Positions 1-8,836 of a DNA stretch of 64,000 nucleotides are shown one piece after another. Numbering within the stretch: the first letter of the stretch is position 1; each line of letters opens with the position of its first letter. Source of the DNA: Lachnospiraceae bacterium (GTDB lineage Bacteria > Bacillota > Clostridia > Lachnospirales > Lachnospiraceae). Location of the stretch: the NCBI GenBank assembly GCA_017523785.1, contig JAFWVX010000015.1, positions 1 through 64,000 on the forward strand, given 5' to 3'. The position numbers were made by a program, and so were the translations under genes. A model generated the notes under the pieces. It was not told where the DNA came from. It searched no databases and saw only the letters and a program-made list of their open reading frames with translations.

Positions 1-192
1 AACTTGCACCTTTGAGTCGAAGTTTGCACTCGTGCAACTCGCGCCTGCGATTTGTATGGGCGAGCTTTGCGAGCCCGGTACTTTTATATTCTTCGCAACT
101 CTCTTTATCTTTTCGCCTTCAATTAAAATGTCAGACACAAAACATTTTTTACTATTAACTACTATTCCATTTTTTAACAATATTTTTTTCAT
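1..192 (-). CDS. hyuA: Hydantoinase/dihydropyrimidinase-like amidohydrolase, N-terminal 64 codons (runs off left edge)
   Basis: The frame opens with ATG at 192-190 and stays open to base 1. The first 36 residues (MKKILLKNGIVVNS..., then DILIEGEKIKRVAKNI) look like the small beta-sandwich start of cyclic amidohydrolases, where a strand of the type KNGxVV and an xxLIEGxKI segment precede the catalytic barrel. The metal-binding HxH would lie beyond the edge. In the urate/purine gene set a hyuA-type hydantoinase is expected to open a ring, and no other candidate is present here. Residues 39-57 are encoded by a GC-rich palindromic repeat and look inserted; DSKVQV after it resembles the normal continuation into the next strand. 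No clear ribosome binding site is seen. It could instead be another amidohydrolase, such as a dihydroorotase relative or a second deaminase. Confidence 0.65.
   Translation of the reverse strand, partial: MKKILLKNGIVVNSKKCFVSDILIEGEKIKRVAKNIKVPGSQSSPIQIAGASCTSANFDSKVQV
22..78 (-). repeat. GC-rich palindromic repeat, copy inside the hyuA reading frame
   Basis: Read on the minus strand, the first 28 bases start CCGGGCTCGCAAAGCTCGCC and continue CATACAAA. They match the intergenic copy at 14970-15000 over about 31 bases without gaps, apart from a variable three-base loop and a few substitutions. The second half (22-50) is a diverged partner arm containing GCACTCGTGC. The copy is 57 bases, exactly 19 codons, and keeps the hyuA frame open. 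Base composition is much richer in GC than the surrounding gene. Its orientation relative to transcription is opposite to the intergenic copies. Confidence 0.7.
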
Positions 193-238
193 TATTTTTT
201 GAATTTTTGTTTAAAATAATAAAACTTTTTTATATATT

Positions 239-973
239 TTATGAAATATTATATTCAATTGAATTAATTACAAGTGTATCATTATCTTTCCAATAAACTT
301 CCATATTTCTTCCTTCTCCCCAATCTCCATCATATAATCTCTTGCCAATTTTTTTAATTTCAAACAACAACAAATCTAATTCAAAATTTTCATATACATC
401 AACCATTGTTGAGCCACCAGTTGCCCCTGCATCATGTTCAATAACATAAGCAACATTTAGTGTATCAGGGGAAATCAAAGTTTGTAAAGTTTTAGTTTCA
501 GTAAAGCCAACTAACGTAAATATAAATCCAAACCATGTTAACAGAAGTATTGGTATCATTAATAAAAGTGAAATTATAATTGATAAAATCTTTAAAACTA
601 ATGGTCTTCCATATAAAATCGTTAAAAATACACAACACATAATATATATAAACATAAATATATAACCATAAACACTATCTATATCCAACAAATAAGATGA
701 ATAAAGTAATAGTGATATAGGTAAAATTAACGACATAATAATTTTTACAATTTTGCCATAATCAATAGTGCCATATCTTGAACTAAATATAACCAAACTT
801 ATAGATATTATCGCTAATATTGCTGAATAAAATGTAAAATTGGTAACAGTAACAACATAATCAAAACAAAATAATAATATAATATTAATAATTGGAAGTA
901 TAATTGTGAATATAAACAGCAAACTTGTTAATATATCTATCAATCTTTTAGTTTTTAATAAAATATTTTTCAA
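239..973 (-). CDS. Membrane protein with C-terminal extracytoplasmic domain (DUF5412-like), function unknown
   Basis: 244 residues. The first about 150 contain five or six hydrophobic segments. A polar C-terminal domain from about residue 165 carries SPDTLNVAYVIEHDAGATGG and ends with WKDNDTLVINSIEYNI. That layout resembles small Firmicute proteins of the DUF5412 type, which have a membrane part and a short beta-rich tail, but I make this link from memory of the pattern only. The start is TTG at 973-971; no ATG is available before residue 90 and no good ribosome binding site is visible, so the start is uncertain. It lies 11 bases after the PstS-like gene and 46 bases before hyuA, so it is probably co-transcribed with them. 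The function is unknown. Confidence 0.7.
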   Translation of the reverse strand: MKNILLKTKRLIDILTSLLFIFTIILPIINIILLFCFDYVVTVTNFTFYSAILAIISISLVIFSSRYGTIDYGKIVKIIMSLILPISLLLYSSYLLDIDSVYGYIFMFIYIMCCVFLTILYGRPLVLKILSIIISLLLMIPILLLTWFGFIFTLVGFTETKTLQTLISPDTLNVAYVIEHDAGATGGSTMVDVYENFELDLLLFEIKKIGKRLYDGDWGEGRNMEVYWKDNDTLVINSIEYNIS

Positions 974-984
974 AATTTTAATAC

Positions 985-1971
985 TTACTTATTAAAACTA
1001 TTTATACTGACATAGCCAGTTTTATCAATTATATCCTGTCCTTCTCTAGATAAAATATAATTCTTAATTATATCTATATTCTTATTATCATTATCTTTTC
1101 TATAAATCATATAGAAATATCCAGAAATTGGATAAGCATCATTTCTAATATTCTCTTTACTTGGATATATTCCATTGAGAGATAATATTTTTATATTTCC
1201 ATCATTTAATACATTTTCAATGTAATATCTAAATGAATAACCAATTCTACGCCCTATTGGCATTGTTAACTTATGTTTCATTTCAATGCCACCCATAAAT
1301 GACACCATTGCTGTCTCACTACCGCTACCCTGCTTTCTTCTTAAAGGAATAATATTCTTATCTTCTCCACCCAGATCTTTCCAATTATTTATTTTTCCAG
1401 TATAAATGTCTTTAATCTGATTTACAGTTAAATCATCTACTTCATTCTTTGAATTAACAATAAATACGAAAGCATCTTTACCAATAGGGACTAGTTCAAG
1501 ATCAACACCAATTTTTTTAGCATAATTTAATTGCTCTTTTGAGGGTTCTGCACAAAATATTATATCAACATCACTATTAATTACTTTTTTAAATGCATTC
1601 CCTGTACCAGTTTTATCAATTTTACTATTTACACCAAACTTTTTTTCATCATATTCAATTGAATCACTAGGATAAATAGCATTAACGATTGCTGAATAAA
1701 CTGGAAAAAGTGCAGTAGCTCCATCAATTTTAGGAATATTTTCATTAATCTTTATGTCAGAATCAACTTTAACAATTAAAGAATTTTCATCAAATGGCAA
1801 ATACTTATTAATCTCAATAGACTTTTCTCTCATTTCATATGAATAGTGATTAATGAAATACTTTGTAAATAAATTATATAAACAAACATTAGTAATAATA
1901 AAAGTCATTGCAATTAATAAAATTGCTAATACTTGTGCAAATAATAATTTTTTATTAATACTACTCTTCAT
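985..1971 (-). CDS. Membrane-anchored PstS-like substrate-binding protein
   Basis: 328 residues. A single hydrophobic helix at about 9-32 anchors the protein, with no lipobox. The rest matches the periplasmic-binding fold of the PstS family: IDGATALFPVYSAIV at about 82-96, a segment DVDIIFCAEPSKEQ, then IKDIYTGKINNWKDLGG and the loop RKQGSGSETAM. These are the ligand-loop landmarks of phosphate or tungstate/molybdate-type binders. No permease or ATPase genes are adjacent, so it may be a sensor or orphan receptor rather than a transporter subunit. Molybdate or another oxyanion is tempting given the molybdenum enzymes next door, but that is speculation. The ATG lies inside the end of a 45-codon gene (11-base overlap), which suggests translational coupling. 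Confidence 0.8.
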   Translation of the reverse strand: MKSSINKKLLFAQVLAILLIAMTFIITNVCLYNLFTKYFINHYSYEMREKSIEINKYLPFDENSLIVKVDSDIKINENIPKIDGATALFPVYSAIVNAIYPSDSIEYDEKKFGVNSKIDKTGTGNAFKKVINSDVDIIFCAEPSKEQLNYAKKIGVDLELVPIGKDAFVFIVNSKNEVDDLTVNQIKDIYTGKINNWKDLGGEDKNIIPLRRKQGSGSETAMVSFMGGIEMKHKLTMPIGRRIGYSFRYYIENVLNDGNIKILSLNGIYPSKENIRNDAYPISGYFYMIYRKDNDNKNIDIIKNYILSREGQDIIDKTGYVSINSFNK

Positions 1972-2098
1972 TTGATATAACTGAAGTTAAAGAGGAGTTA
2001 TTATATAAATAAGCTGTGTACACAATTAATGCACTTGTAAATAATACTCCTATAAGTAATACAGTTATTATTACTTTTTTAAATACTTGATTTTTCAT
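1961..2098 (-). CDS. 45-residue single-helix membrane peptide
   Basis: A short reading frame, ATG at 2098-2096 and TAG at 1963-1961, encoding a lysine-rich start (MKNQVFKK), one hydrophobic helix (VIITVLLIGVLFTSALIVYT) and a short polar tail ending ISNEE. It overlaps the start of the PstS-like gene by 11 bases in a different frame, a usual sign of coupled translation. The N-terminus loosely resembles the anchor of that neighbour, so it may be a duplicated anchor segment or a small partner subunit. No convincing ribosome binding site is present. Function unknown. Confidence 0.5.
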   Translation of the reverse strand: MKNQVFKKVIITVLLIGVLFTSALIVYTAYLYNNSSLTSVISNEE

Positions 2099-2135
2099 TC
2101 TTTTATTGCGTTTACAACATGACACATGTTTGAAT

Positions 2136-2615
2136 TTACATTGTTGACATTATACTATACCCTATATAACAAAGTAACCCATAAGATATAGCAATACTAA
2201 CTACAAGTGATACCAATAATACAATTGCAAATTTCTTATACTTTTTTGCTTTTTCAGAATTACTCTTTCGTGTTGTCAGAAATAATGCAAATGACGAAAT
2301 TAAATTTACTAATACAATGATAGGCAAAATAAAAATAATAAACAACATTAGCACAAACAGCATAATTCCAAGTCCACTAAATAAGCCTTCAATTACATTG
2401 TCGCCTAACATTAAGTTTAATAATACCATTAATACAGTAACAATAAAAACAAAAATGATAAGAATCTTAACACAATCTTTTATACAATTATGATACAACT
2501 TTTGTTCTTCACTATCCTTATCAGCAAAATAAGACTTTACAGCAAATACAACAATCAAAATCAGTGAAACTATTGGCACTAACACAATTAATACAGATAA
2601 AAAAATACCAAGCAT
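2136..2615 (-). CDS. Four-helix membrane protein of unknown function
   Basis: 159 residues with four hydrophobic stretches (about 1-30, 45-72, 78-112 and 128-155) separated by short polar loops such as KSYFADKDSEEQKLYHN and TTRKSNSEKAKKYKK. A good ribosome binding site (AGAGG, about eight bases before ATG) supports the start. It follows the molybdenum hydroxylase gene by 41 bases and precedes the 45-residue peptide and PstS-like gene on the same strand. I do not recognise a family. The position suggests it belongs to a small membrane module between the hydroxylase and hyuA. Confidence 0.65.
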   Translation of the reverse strand: MLGIFLSVLIVLVPIVSLILIVVFAVKSYFADKDSEEQKLYHNCIKDCVKILIIFVFIVTVLMVLLNLMLGDNVIEGLFSGLGIMLFVLMLFIIFILPIIVLVNLISSFALFLTTRKSNSEKAKKYKKFAIVLLVSLVVSIAISYGLLCYIGYSIMSTM

Positions 2616-2656
2616 TATATAACCTCTTTACCTATAATCTTATGATTCATATTGAA

Positions 2657-5224
2657 TTAGCGAGCATATGGCGTATTCTTAAGTGGTAGCTCTGTTTGGA
2701 ACTCTCCATCTTTTCTATAATATGCAAGTGCAATAGCTGGTGCTGTTGGGATTGCAGTAATCTCACCACAACCTATTGCTCCATTTGCAAATTTCATTCC
2801 ATCTTTTTCAACTACAATTGAAGTAAGTTCTGGCACTTTGTTTGCTCTAAACAATCCATAAGAACCATATTTAGCAGTTACTTTTCCATCTACTACTTTA
2901 AGATTTTCAGTAAGAGCATATCCCATACTCATTACCATACCGCCTTCTATTTGACCTTCTACACCAAGTTTGTTAACTGCTTTTCCAACTTCGTGGGCAC
3001 CAACCATCTCTTTTATAGTTCCATCATCATTTAAAATGCAAAGTTGAGTAGCAAAACCATAACCGACATGTGACACTGGGAATTCTTTATCCGCTCCAAG
3101 TTTATCAGTTGGTTCAAAGAAATCTGCCTCATAAACTTTTCCATTTAATTTATTTAAATCTTTTCCATTTGCATTATAATCTTTACATAACTCACGAGTT
3201 GCACGAAGACATGCTTCACCAGTTATAAGTGTATGGCGACTTCCAGAACTACATCCACTATCAGGGTCATTTGCACTATTTGAATTTTTCCAAATTATTT
3301 TGTCAATAGGAAGTTTTAATTCATTACTAACTGTTTGAACTAATACTTGACCAATACCTTGACCATTTTCAGATGCTGCACTATGAACTTCAACTATTCC
3401 ATTGTTAACTAATATTTTACATCTACCATAATCAGGGAGTCCTACACCTACACCAGCATTTTTCATGGCGCAAGCAATACCTACATTTTTATATTTATAG
3501 TAAGTATCTTTTACTGCTTCCAAAGTTTCAACAAGTCCAGTGCTCTCGTCAGCAATTTGTCCGTTTGGAAGAACTTGTCCTGGTTTAATAGCATTTCTTC
3601 TTCTTATTTCCCAATAGTCAATCCCAACCATATCAGCAAGAAGATTAATATTCATTTCAGTTGCAAAACAAGTCTGAGTTACACCAAATCCTCTAAATGC
3701 TCCTGCAGGTGGATTATTAGTATATACAGCTGTTCCGTGAATTTCGACATTTTGATAATTATAAGGTCCAGCCGCATGAGTACATGCCCTTTCAAGTACA
3801 TGTCCACCAAGTGAAGCATAGCAACCTGTATCTGAAACAACTTCGCATTTCATACCAACTAATATTCCATTTTCATCACAAGCAGTTGTCATAGTCACAT
3901 CCATAGGGTGACGCTTTGGATGAATCTGCATACTCTCTTGACGAGTAAGTTTCATTTTCACTGGAACATTAAACTTAAGTGCTGCTACACAAGCAAGTGG
4001 TTGTATAGTCATATCTTCTTTGCCGCCAAATGCTCCACCGACATAAGAATTTTCAACAATTATTTTTTCTTCAGGTAAGCCCGTAATATAACTACATTCT
4101 CTTCTTGTATCATAAGTACTTTGGTCAGAAGAATAAATCATAACTCCACCATCTTGAAGTGGTAAAGCTACAGCACATTCAGGCTCTAAGAATGCATGCT
4201 CTGTATATGGAGTCTTGTAAGTTTTAGTAACTTTAAATTTAGCATTTTTTATAGCCGTCTCTGGGTCACCTCTTTTTATATGCTTTTCAACTAAAATATT
4301 TGTCTTATTATCTTCTTCTTCATGAACTATAGGAGCATTCTCCTTCATCGCTTCATATCTATCAAATACTGCAGGCAAAACTTCATATTCAACTTTAACA
4401 AGTGCTTTCGCCTTTTCTAAAGTCTCTTTATCTTTTGCATATACTGCAACAATAGCATCACCAAGTGAATGAGTTATGTCTCCAATATCAATAAGAGCAA
4501 ACCAGTCTTTTTTGAGATGCCCTGTCATCTTGCCAGGTAAATCTTTTGCAGTAATAATTCCGACAACTCCGTCAAGTTTTTTTGCTTCATCAATATCAAT
4601 ACTTTTAACTCTTGCTCTTGGATATTCAGAACGAACACATGAACCATAAATCATATTATCAAGATATATATCGTCAGCATACTTTGCAGTGCCCATAGTT
4701 TTATCTATAGCATCTACTCTTATATCACTGTCGCCAAGATTCATAACTTTATTTTCAAACTTAACTTCTAAGTTCTCTCTAAATATTTTGGCAGCGAGTA
4801 TTATAGCATCTATAATTTTTTTGTAACCTGTGCATCGACAATAATTATTTTTTATTGCATCAGCTGCTTCTATACGAGTTGGATTATTATTTTTATCTAT
4901 AAGTGCTTTTGCACACATTACCATACCTGGTATACAAAAGCCACATTGTACTGCTTGTGCTTTTCCAAATGCATATTTAAAAACATCTTTTTCTCTATCA
5001 GTAAGACCTTCAACAGTAATAATGTGTTTTCCTTCCATTCTTTTAGCTGTCTGAACACAAACTTTAGTAGGCACATTATCCGCCAGCACAGTGCAAGCAC
5101 CACAAGCACCTTCAGCACAACCATCTTTCACAGATAAAAGTCTTAGTTCATCTCTAAGAAAGCCCATTACCTTTTTTTCATCGGCCAACTCATACTCTTT
5201 TCCATTTACAAAAAACTTTGCCAT
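2657..5224 (-). CDS. Single-chain molybdenum hydroxylase (selenium-dependent xanthine dehydrogenase type)
   Basis: 855 residues joining an N-terminal two-cluster 2Fe-2S domain to a molybdopterin domain. The plant-type ferredoxin cysteines are C36, C41, C44 and C56; the second cluster uses C94, C97, C129 and C131 (CGFC and CRCTGY). The hammerhead domain starts near 170, followed by VGGAFGGKEDM, PPAGAFRGFG and, near the C-terminus, GAIGCGEITAIPTAP, which supplies the catalytic glutamate. There is no FAD domain, so electrons probably leave through a partner such as YgfK. The length and fused layout fit the selenium-dependent xanthine dehydrogenase branch found with ygfK and ssnA. There selenium is a labile cofactor ligand rather than selenocysteine, and no in-frame TGA is needed. 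The ribosome binding site AGAGGA precedes the ATG. Substrate is inferred to be xanthine, urate or hypoxanthine. Confidence 0.9.
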   Translation of the reverse strand: MAKFFVNGKEYELADEKKVMGFLRDELRLLSVKDGCAEGACGACTVLADNVPTKVCVQTAKRMEGKHIITVEGLTDREKDVFKYAFGKAQAVQCGFCIPGMVMCAKALIDKNNNPTRIEAADAIKNNYCRCTGYKKIIDAIILAAKIFRENLEVKFENKVMNLGDSDIRVDAIDKTMGTAKYADDIYLDNMIYGSCVRSEYPRARVKSIDIDEAKKLDGVVGIITAKDLPGKMTGHLKKDWFALIDIGDITHSLGDAIVAVYAKDKETLEKAKALVKVEYEVLPAVFDRYEAMKENAPIVHEEEDNKTNILVEKHIKRGDPETAIKNAKFKVTKTYKTPYTEHAFLEPECAVALPLQDGGVMIYSSDQSTYDTRRECSYITGLPEEKIIVENSYVGGAFGGKEDMTIQPLACVAALKFNVPVKMKLTRQESMQIHPKRHPMDVTMTTACDENGILVGMKCEVVSDTGCYASLGGHVLERACTHAAGPYNYQNVEIHGTAVYTNNPPAGAFRGFGVTQTCFATEMNINLLADMVGIDYWEIRRRNAIKPGQVLPNGQIADESTGLVETLEAVKDTYYKYKNVGIACAMKNAGVGVGLPDYGRCKILVNNGIVEVHSAASENGQGIGQVLVQTVSNELKLPIDKIIWKNSNSANDPDSGCSSGSRHTLITGEACLRATRELCKDYNANGKDLNKLNGKVYEADFFEPTDKLGADKEFPVSHVGYGFATQLCILNDDGTIKEMVGAHEVGKAVNKLGVEGQIEGGMVMSMGYALTENLKVVDGKVTAKYGSYGLFRANKVPELTSIVVEKDGMKFANGAIGCGEITAIPTAPAIALAYYRKDGEFQTELPLKNTPYAR

Positions 5225-5301
5225 AATAATCCTCTTCTATATTTGAATACATCGTATTTTACAAAACAACTACATAATAATATTTTAAATATTATAACTA
5301 A

Positions 5302-8286
5302 CTAATACACCATATAATTATGTTTTTCTTTAATTGTATCAATCACTTCCGCAAGTTTAGCAAGTTTTGAATCTGCAGTGTTTAATTTATACTCTGACTC
5401 AGCTCCATTAATTCTTACTACTGCAGTCTTATCGTCTTTATAATAGAAGCCATCATTGGTAGAATCTTTCATTGCATTCGCATCAAAGAATAAAGTAAAT
5501 TTATCTTTATATGGCTTACTGTCATAAGGGCAGAATACTTCGCAGTTTCCGCACTCATTACACATACTATCTACATGAACTACTTGGTGACTTCCATCTT
5601 TTAATATGATGTGAACATTTGCACGGTTTGGGCAAACTTCATTACAAGTTTCACAAACTTTGTTACAATGTAAGCAGCGAGCACCATCATTAGAACCATT
5701 TTTATCTTTGAGTATTGCTCTATCTTTATAAATATTATCGATAGATTCATTTGGCAATTCATTGCCAGTAAATCCATTGCCAGAAATTGCAGTTGATACA
5801 AGTTTTGCATTTGCAATTGCTTTTACAATTATAGAAGCACCAAGAGCACCATCACCTATAGCATATACACCTTTAATATTTGTCTCAAGAGTGCCACTTA
5901 ATACTGGCAAGCCTTTTTCATTTACTTCTATACCATTACTCTTATAAAACTCGCTATCAACTTTCTCTCCTATAGAAGCGATGACAGTGTCAGCTTTAAT
6001 ATCAATAGTTTCATTTGTAACTTCTATACTATTTCTACCATCTGCACCAACTGCCCCAAGCTTACAAACTTTACATTTTAAAACTCCATTTTCATAACTC
6101 TCTGGTGCCAATAACTCTTTGATTTGCACGCCATCTTCAATTGCAAGATTTATTTCATCTTCATCGGCAGGTGCATTTAACATATTTCTTCTATAAACAA
6201 GATAAACATTTTCAACCCCACTTGTTCTCTTTGCTGCACGAACTGAGTCCATCGCAGTGTTACCACCACCAATTACAGCGACATTTTTACCTATATCAAG
6301 TTTTCCATTTTTCTCGTTGAAATCAATTAAGAACTTATGAGCATTTACACATTTTTCATCGCCGTTAAATCCAGCCTTACTTTCTTTATGAGCTCCGATA
6401 GCAAGTACAACATAGTCAAATTTATCTTTAAGGTCTTTTACACTCTTAATTTCTGTTCCAAGTTCAAACTTAGTACCCCACGCTTTTGCATACTCTACAT
6501 CTTTTTGAATTTCTTCTTGCGGAAGTCTAAAATGTGGGATTATATTTGCAACTGTTCCGCCTGCAGTTTTGTCTTTATCATATACAGTTACTGCAAATCC
6601 ATTTCTTGATAAGAATGTAGCAACTGCTATACCACCAGGTCCAGCACCTACTACTGCAACTGTCTTACCATTTGGTGAAGCTGGTTTTATATTTTTAATA
6701 ACTTTATCAAATGCTGATTTTGCAGCAAGAAGTTTATTGCCTCTAATATCTACATTATCATCATAATGATTTCTCATGCAAGCAGTTGTGCAAGGATGAG
6801 CACAAATATTTCCTGTCATAAAAGGTAACGGATTTGTGCGGTATATCACTTCAAGAGCCTTTTCAAACTCATTGTTCTTTACATAATAGTTATAAAGCGA
6901 AATGTCTTGATTTATTGGGCATGTATTTGAACATGGTGCTAAGAAACAATCAGTTAATGGATTCTTAACTTTGATTTTATTTTGTTTAAACCTGAGTGAT
7001 TTCTTTACAAGATGTTTGTCTTTTTTGCAATCTTCAGATAAAGATTGAACTTTTTTAACATCTACACCGCTAAAACTTACCATACCATTTACATTTGACA
7101 TAATCTTTTCTGCCATCTGATAAAATCTATCATATCCACCTGGTTTCAAAATTGTAGTTGCAACTGTAACAGGCCATATTCCAGCACTAATAAGTTTATC
7201 TATGTTAAATGCATCTGCACCTCCAGAATATGCAATCTTTAACTTTCCATTAAATTCTGTTGTAAGCATTTCTGCAACTTTAGTTGAGAGAGCAAATAAT
7301 GATTTACCTGACATGTACATCTCATTTGAAGGTAATTCATTTCTTGTAACATCAACTGGGAATGTATTTGTAAGTTTTACACCAAATGTTAAGCCTTTCT
7401 TATCAGCATATTCCATAAGTCTCTTTAACATTACTATTGCATCTGACCATTGTAAATCTGTTAAGAAATGTGAATCAGTAAATGCAACATAAGTAAATCC
7501 CATTTCATCAAGTATCTTTCTTGCCATCTGGTATCCAAGAAGTGTAGGATTACATTTAATAAATGTATTTAAACCTTTCTCTTCCATAAGATACATAGCT
7601 ATTCTCTCTATCTCTGCAGGAGGACAACCATGAAGAGTAGACTCTGTTACAGAATCACAAACCCTACTTGAAATTTTATCTATATCTTCTGCTTTAAAAT
7701 TTTTAAACTCATTTACATGTGCTTTAAGGTATTCTTTGCACTCGTTAAATATTGGATGCTTAGTTGCATCTTTCATACACTCAATAAAAGTGTCAGTATC
7801 TTTTTTCTTTATATCGTCAAGATTATAACCAACAGACATGTTAAATACAAATCCATCGCTTGCACCGAGTCCATACTCCTTGCTTACAAAATGAAGTAAA
7901 ACCCAAGCTTTGATATATTCTTGAATTGCTTCGTCCATAAAAAGTTCTGTTGACCATTCACAGTTATAGCACTCATCATCAGCTTTTATACATGGCTTAT
8001 TGACACATTTTGCAAGTTCATCACCATTCATTTCTTGAACAGTTTTAAGTTCAAAAAATCTTGCACCAGCGACATAAGATGCAACTATATTTTGAGCAAG
8101 TTGAGAGTTTGGACCAGCAGCAGGACCAATTGGTGTCTCCATATGCTCTTTATAAATATTAAAACCCTTTTTAACATCTGCCTTATAGTACTTTTTGATA
8201 CCAAAAATGGATTTACGAGTATTATTCTCATCAATAATCCACTCCATCAAATTTTTAAATGGCATAATTTTCATACGGTCGCTCAT
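5302..8286 (-). CDS. ygfK: YgfK-type iron-sulfur flavoprotein (formerly 'putative selenate reductase subunit')
   Basis: 994 residues. Residues 1-430 form a TIM-barrel region related to dihydroorotate and dihydropyrimidine dehydrogenases (TPIGPAAGPNSQ, STLHGCPPAEIE). Next comes a GltD-like iron-sulfur helical domain with C447, C452, C456, C495, C499 and C503. FAD is bound by VAVVGAGPGGIA (about 543-554) and NAD(P)H by VAVIGGGNTAMD (about 669-680). C-terminal ferredoxin-like clusters use C871, C874, C878, C881, C885 and C909, C912, C915, C919. This is the YgfK architecture, which recent work on anaerobic urate breakdown places in the pathway as a purine-ring oxidoreductase. The strong ribosome binding site GGAGGG confirms the start. 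The hydroxylase gene follows 77 bases downstream, so the two are likely a functional pair sharing electrons. Confidence 0.93.
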   Translation of the reverse strand: MSDRMKIMPFKNLMEWIIDENNTRKSIFGIKKYYKADVKKGFNIYKEHMETPIGPAAGPNSQLAQNIVASYVAGARFFELKTVQEMNGDELAKCVNKPCIKADDECYNCEWSTELFMDEAIQEYIKAWVLLHFVSKEYGLGASDGFVFNMSVGYNLDDIKKKDTDTFIECMKDATKHPIFNECKEYLKAHVNEFKNFKAEDIDKISSRVCDSVTESTLHGCPPAEIERIAMYLMEEKGLNTFIKCNPTLLGYQMARKILDEMGFTYVAFTDSHFLTDLQWSDAIVMLKRLMEYADKKGLTFGVKLTNTFPVDVTRNELPSNEMYMSGKSLFALSTKVAEMLTTEFNGKLKIAYSGGADAFNIDKLISAGIWPVTVATTILKPGGYDRFYQMAEKIMSNVNGMVSFSGVDVKKVQSLSEDCKKDKHLVKKSLRFKQNKIKVKNPLTDCFLAPCSNTCPINQDISLYNYYVKNNEFEKALEVIYRTNPLPFMTGNICAHPCTTACMRNHYDDNVDIRGNKLLAAKSAFDKVIKNIKPASPNGKTVAVVGAGPGGIAVATFLSRNGFAVTVYDKDKTAGGTVANIIPHFRLPQEEIQKDVEYAKAWGTKFELGTEIKSVKDLKDKFDYVVLAIGAHKESKAGFNGDEKCVNAHKFLIDFNEKNGKLDIGKNVAVIGGGNTAMDSVRAAKRTSGVENVYLVYRRNMLNAPADEDEINLAIEDGVQIKELLAPESYENGVLKCKVCKLGAVGADGRNSIEVTNETIDIKADTVIASIGEKVDSEFYKSNGIEVNEKGLPVLSGTLETNIKGVYAIGDGALGASIIVKAIANAKLVSTAISGNGFTGNELPNESIDNIYKDRAILKDKNGSNDGARCLHCNKVCETCNEVCPNRANVHIILKDGSHQVVHVDSMCNECGNCEVFCPYDSKPYKDKFTLFFDANAMKDSTNDGFYYKDDKTAVVRINGAESEYKLNTADSKLAKLAEVIDTIKEKHNYMVY

Positions 8287-8312
8287 AATTTTCCCTCCAA
8301 AATAATTTTATC

Positions 8313-8568
8313 TTATAATACTTTTTTTAATTTATCCTTTAAACCTTCAACATCTTTATTAATTGTGTTCCAGATAATATTTCTATCTATATTGAAATAT
8401 ACACATATCAATAGCCAGTTGAATAATATCGCTCTTCATATATTTTTCTTTTGTTAAGTTCTCTTTTTCCTTAATGGCAATAATTTTATCGCAATACTTA
8501 ATCATCTTTTCAACAATTACCAAGTTTTTATCTTCATGCTGCACATAAAACCTTCTTATCTTTTTCAA
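8313..8568 (-). pseudogene. HEPN-domain toxin of a HEPN/MNT pair, internally deleted and frameshifted
   Basis: The first part reads as the N-terminal helices of a DUF86/HepT-like protein (NLVIVEKMIKYCDKIIAI, then QLAIDMCIFQ) and stops at 8383. In the next frame the sequence directly continues as a typical C-terminus, YFNIDRNIIWNTINKDVEG, followed by LKDKLKKVL and a stop at 8313. The middle, which should hold the catalytic RxxxxH, is missing. The two halves share TATTTCAA at the junction, as expected for deletion between short direct repeats. The likely original start is the GTG at 8544 after AGAAGG, overlapping the MNT gene by 11 bases; the ATG at 8568 is also in frame. As read, no active toxin is made. 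Confidence 0.75.
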
Positions 8569-8824
8569 TCATTTTCAGAAAATCTCTATCATCAATTCCA
8601 CTTGATACCACATCTATATGACAGCCAAAGGCATTCTCTAATTCTTGATAAAACTCTACATATTCAAAAAGTCCCATCTTATCATTAGCAACTATCAGAA
8701 AATCCAAATCACTTTTATCATTTTGTTCATTACGAGCATACGAACCAAATAAACTCAAAGAAATAATATTGTACTTCTTTGCTATTGGTACCGCTTTGTT
8801 TTTAATCTCATCTAATGTAAACAT
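8534..8824 (-). CDS. MNT-domain nucleotidyltransferase (antitoxin of a HEPN/MNT module)
   Basis: 96 residues with the minimal nucleotidyltransferase signature GSYARNEQNDKSDLDFLIV (about 27-45): the GS helix start, two catalytic aspartates in SDLD, and a third carboxylate in HIDVV. In HEPN/MNT (MntA/HepT-like) systems such proteins neutralise a HEPN ribonuclease, in studied cases by adding AMP to it. AAGGGA precedes the ATG. The gene is complete, whereas its HEPN partner downstream is broken, so it is now an orphan antitoxin. It sits in the block of unrelated genes that separates ygfK from ssnA. Confidence 0.85.
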   Translation of the reverse strand: MFTLDEIKNKAVPIAKKYNIISLSLFGSYARNEQNDKSDLDFLIVANDKMGLFEYVEFYQELENAFGCHIDVVSSGIDDRDFLKMIEKDKKVLCAA

Positions 8825-8836
8825 TTCGCTGTTCCC

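Noticed and set aside
3557..3814. Plus-strand open frames of 60-180 codons opposite the large genes
   Set aside because: They mirror the minus-strand coding frames, have low-complexity composition and no ribosome binding sites; all lie fully within well-supported genes.
2657..5224. Selenocysteine in the hydroxylase
   Set aside because: No in-frame TGA is needed; the family uses a labile selenium ligand rather than selenocysteine.
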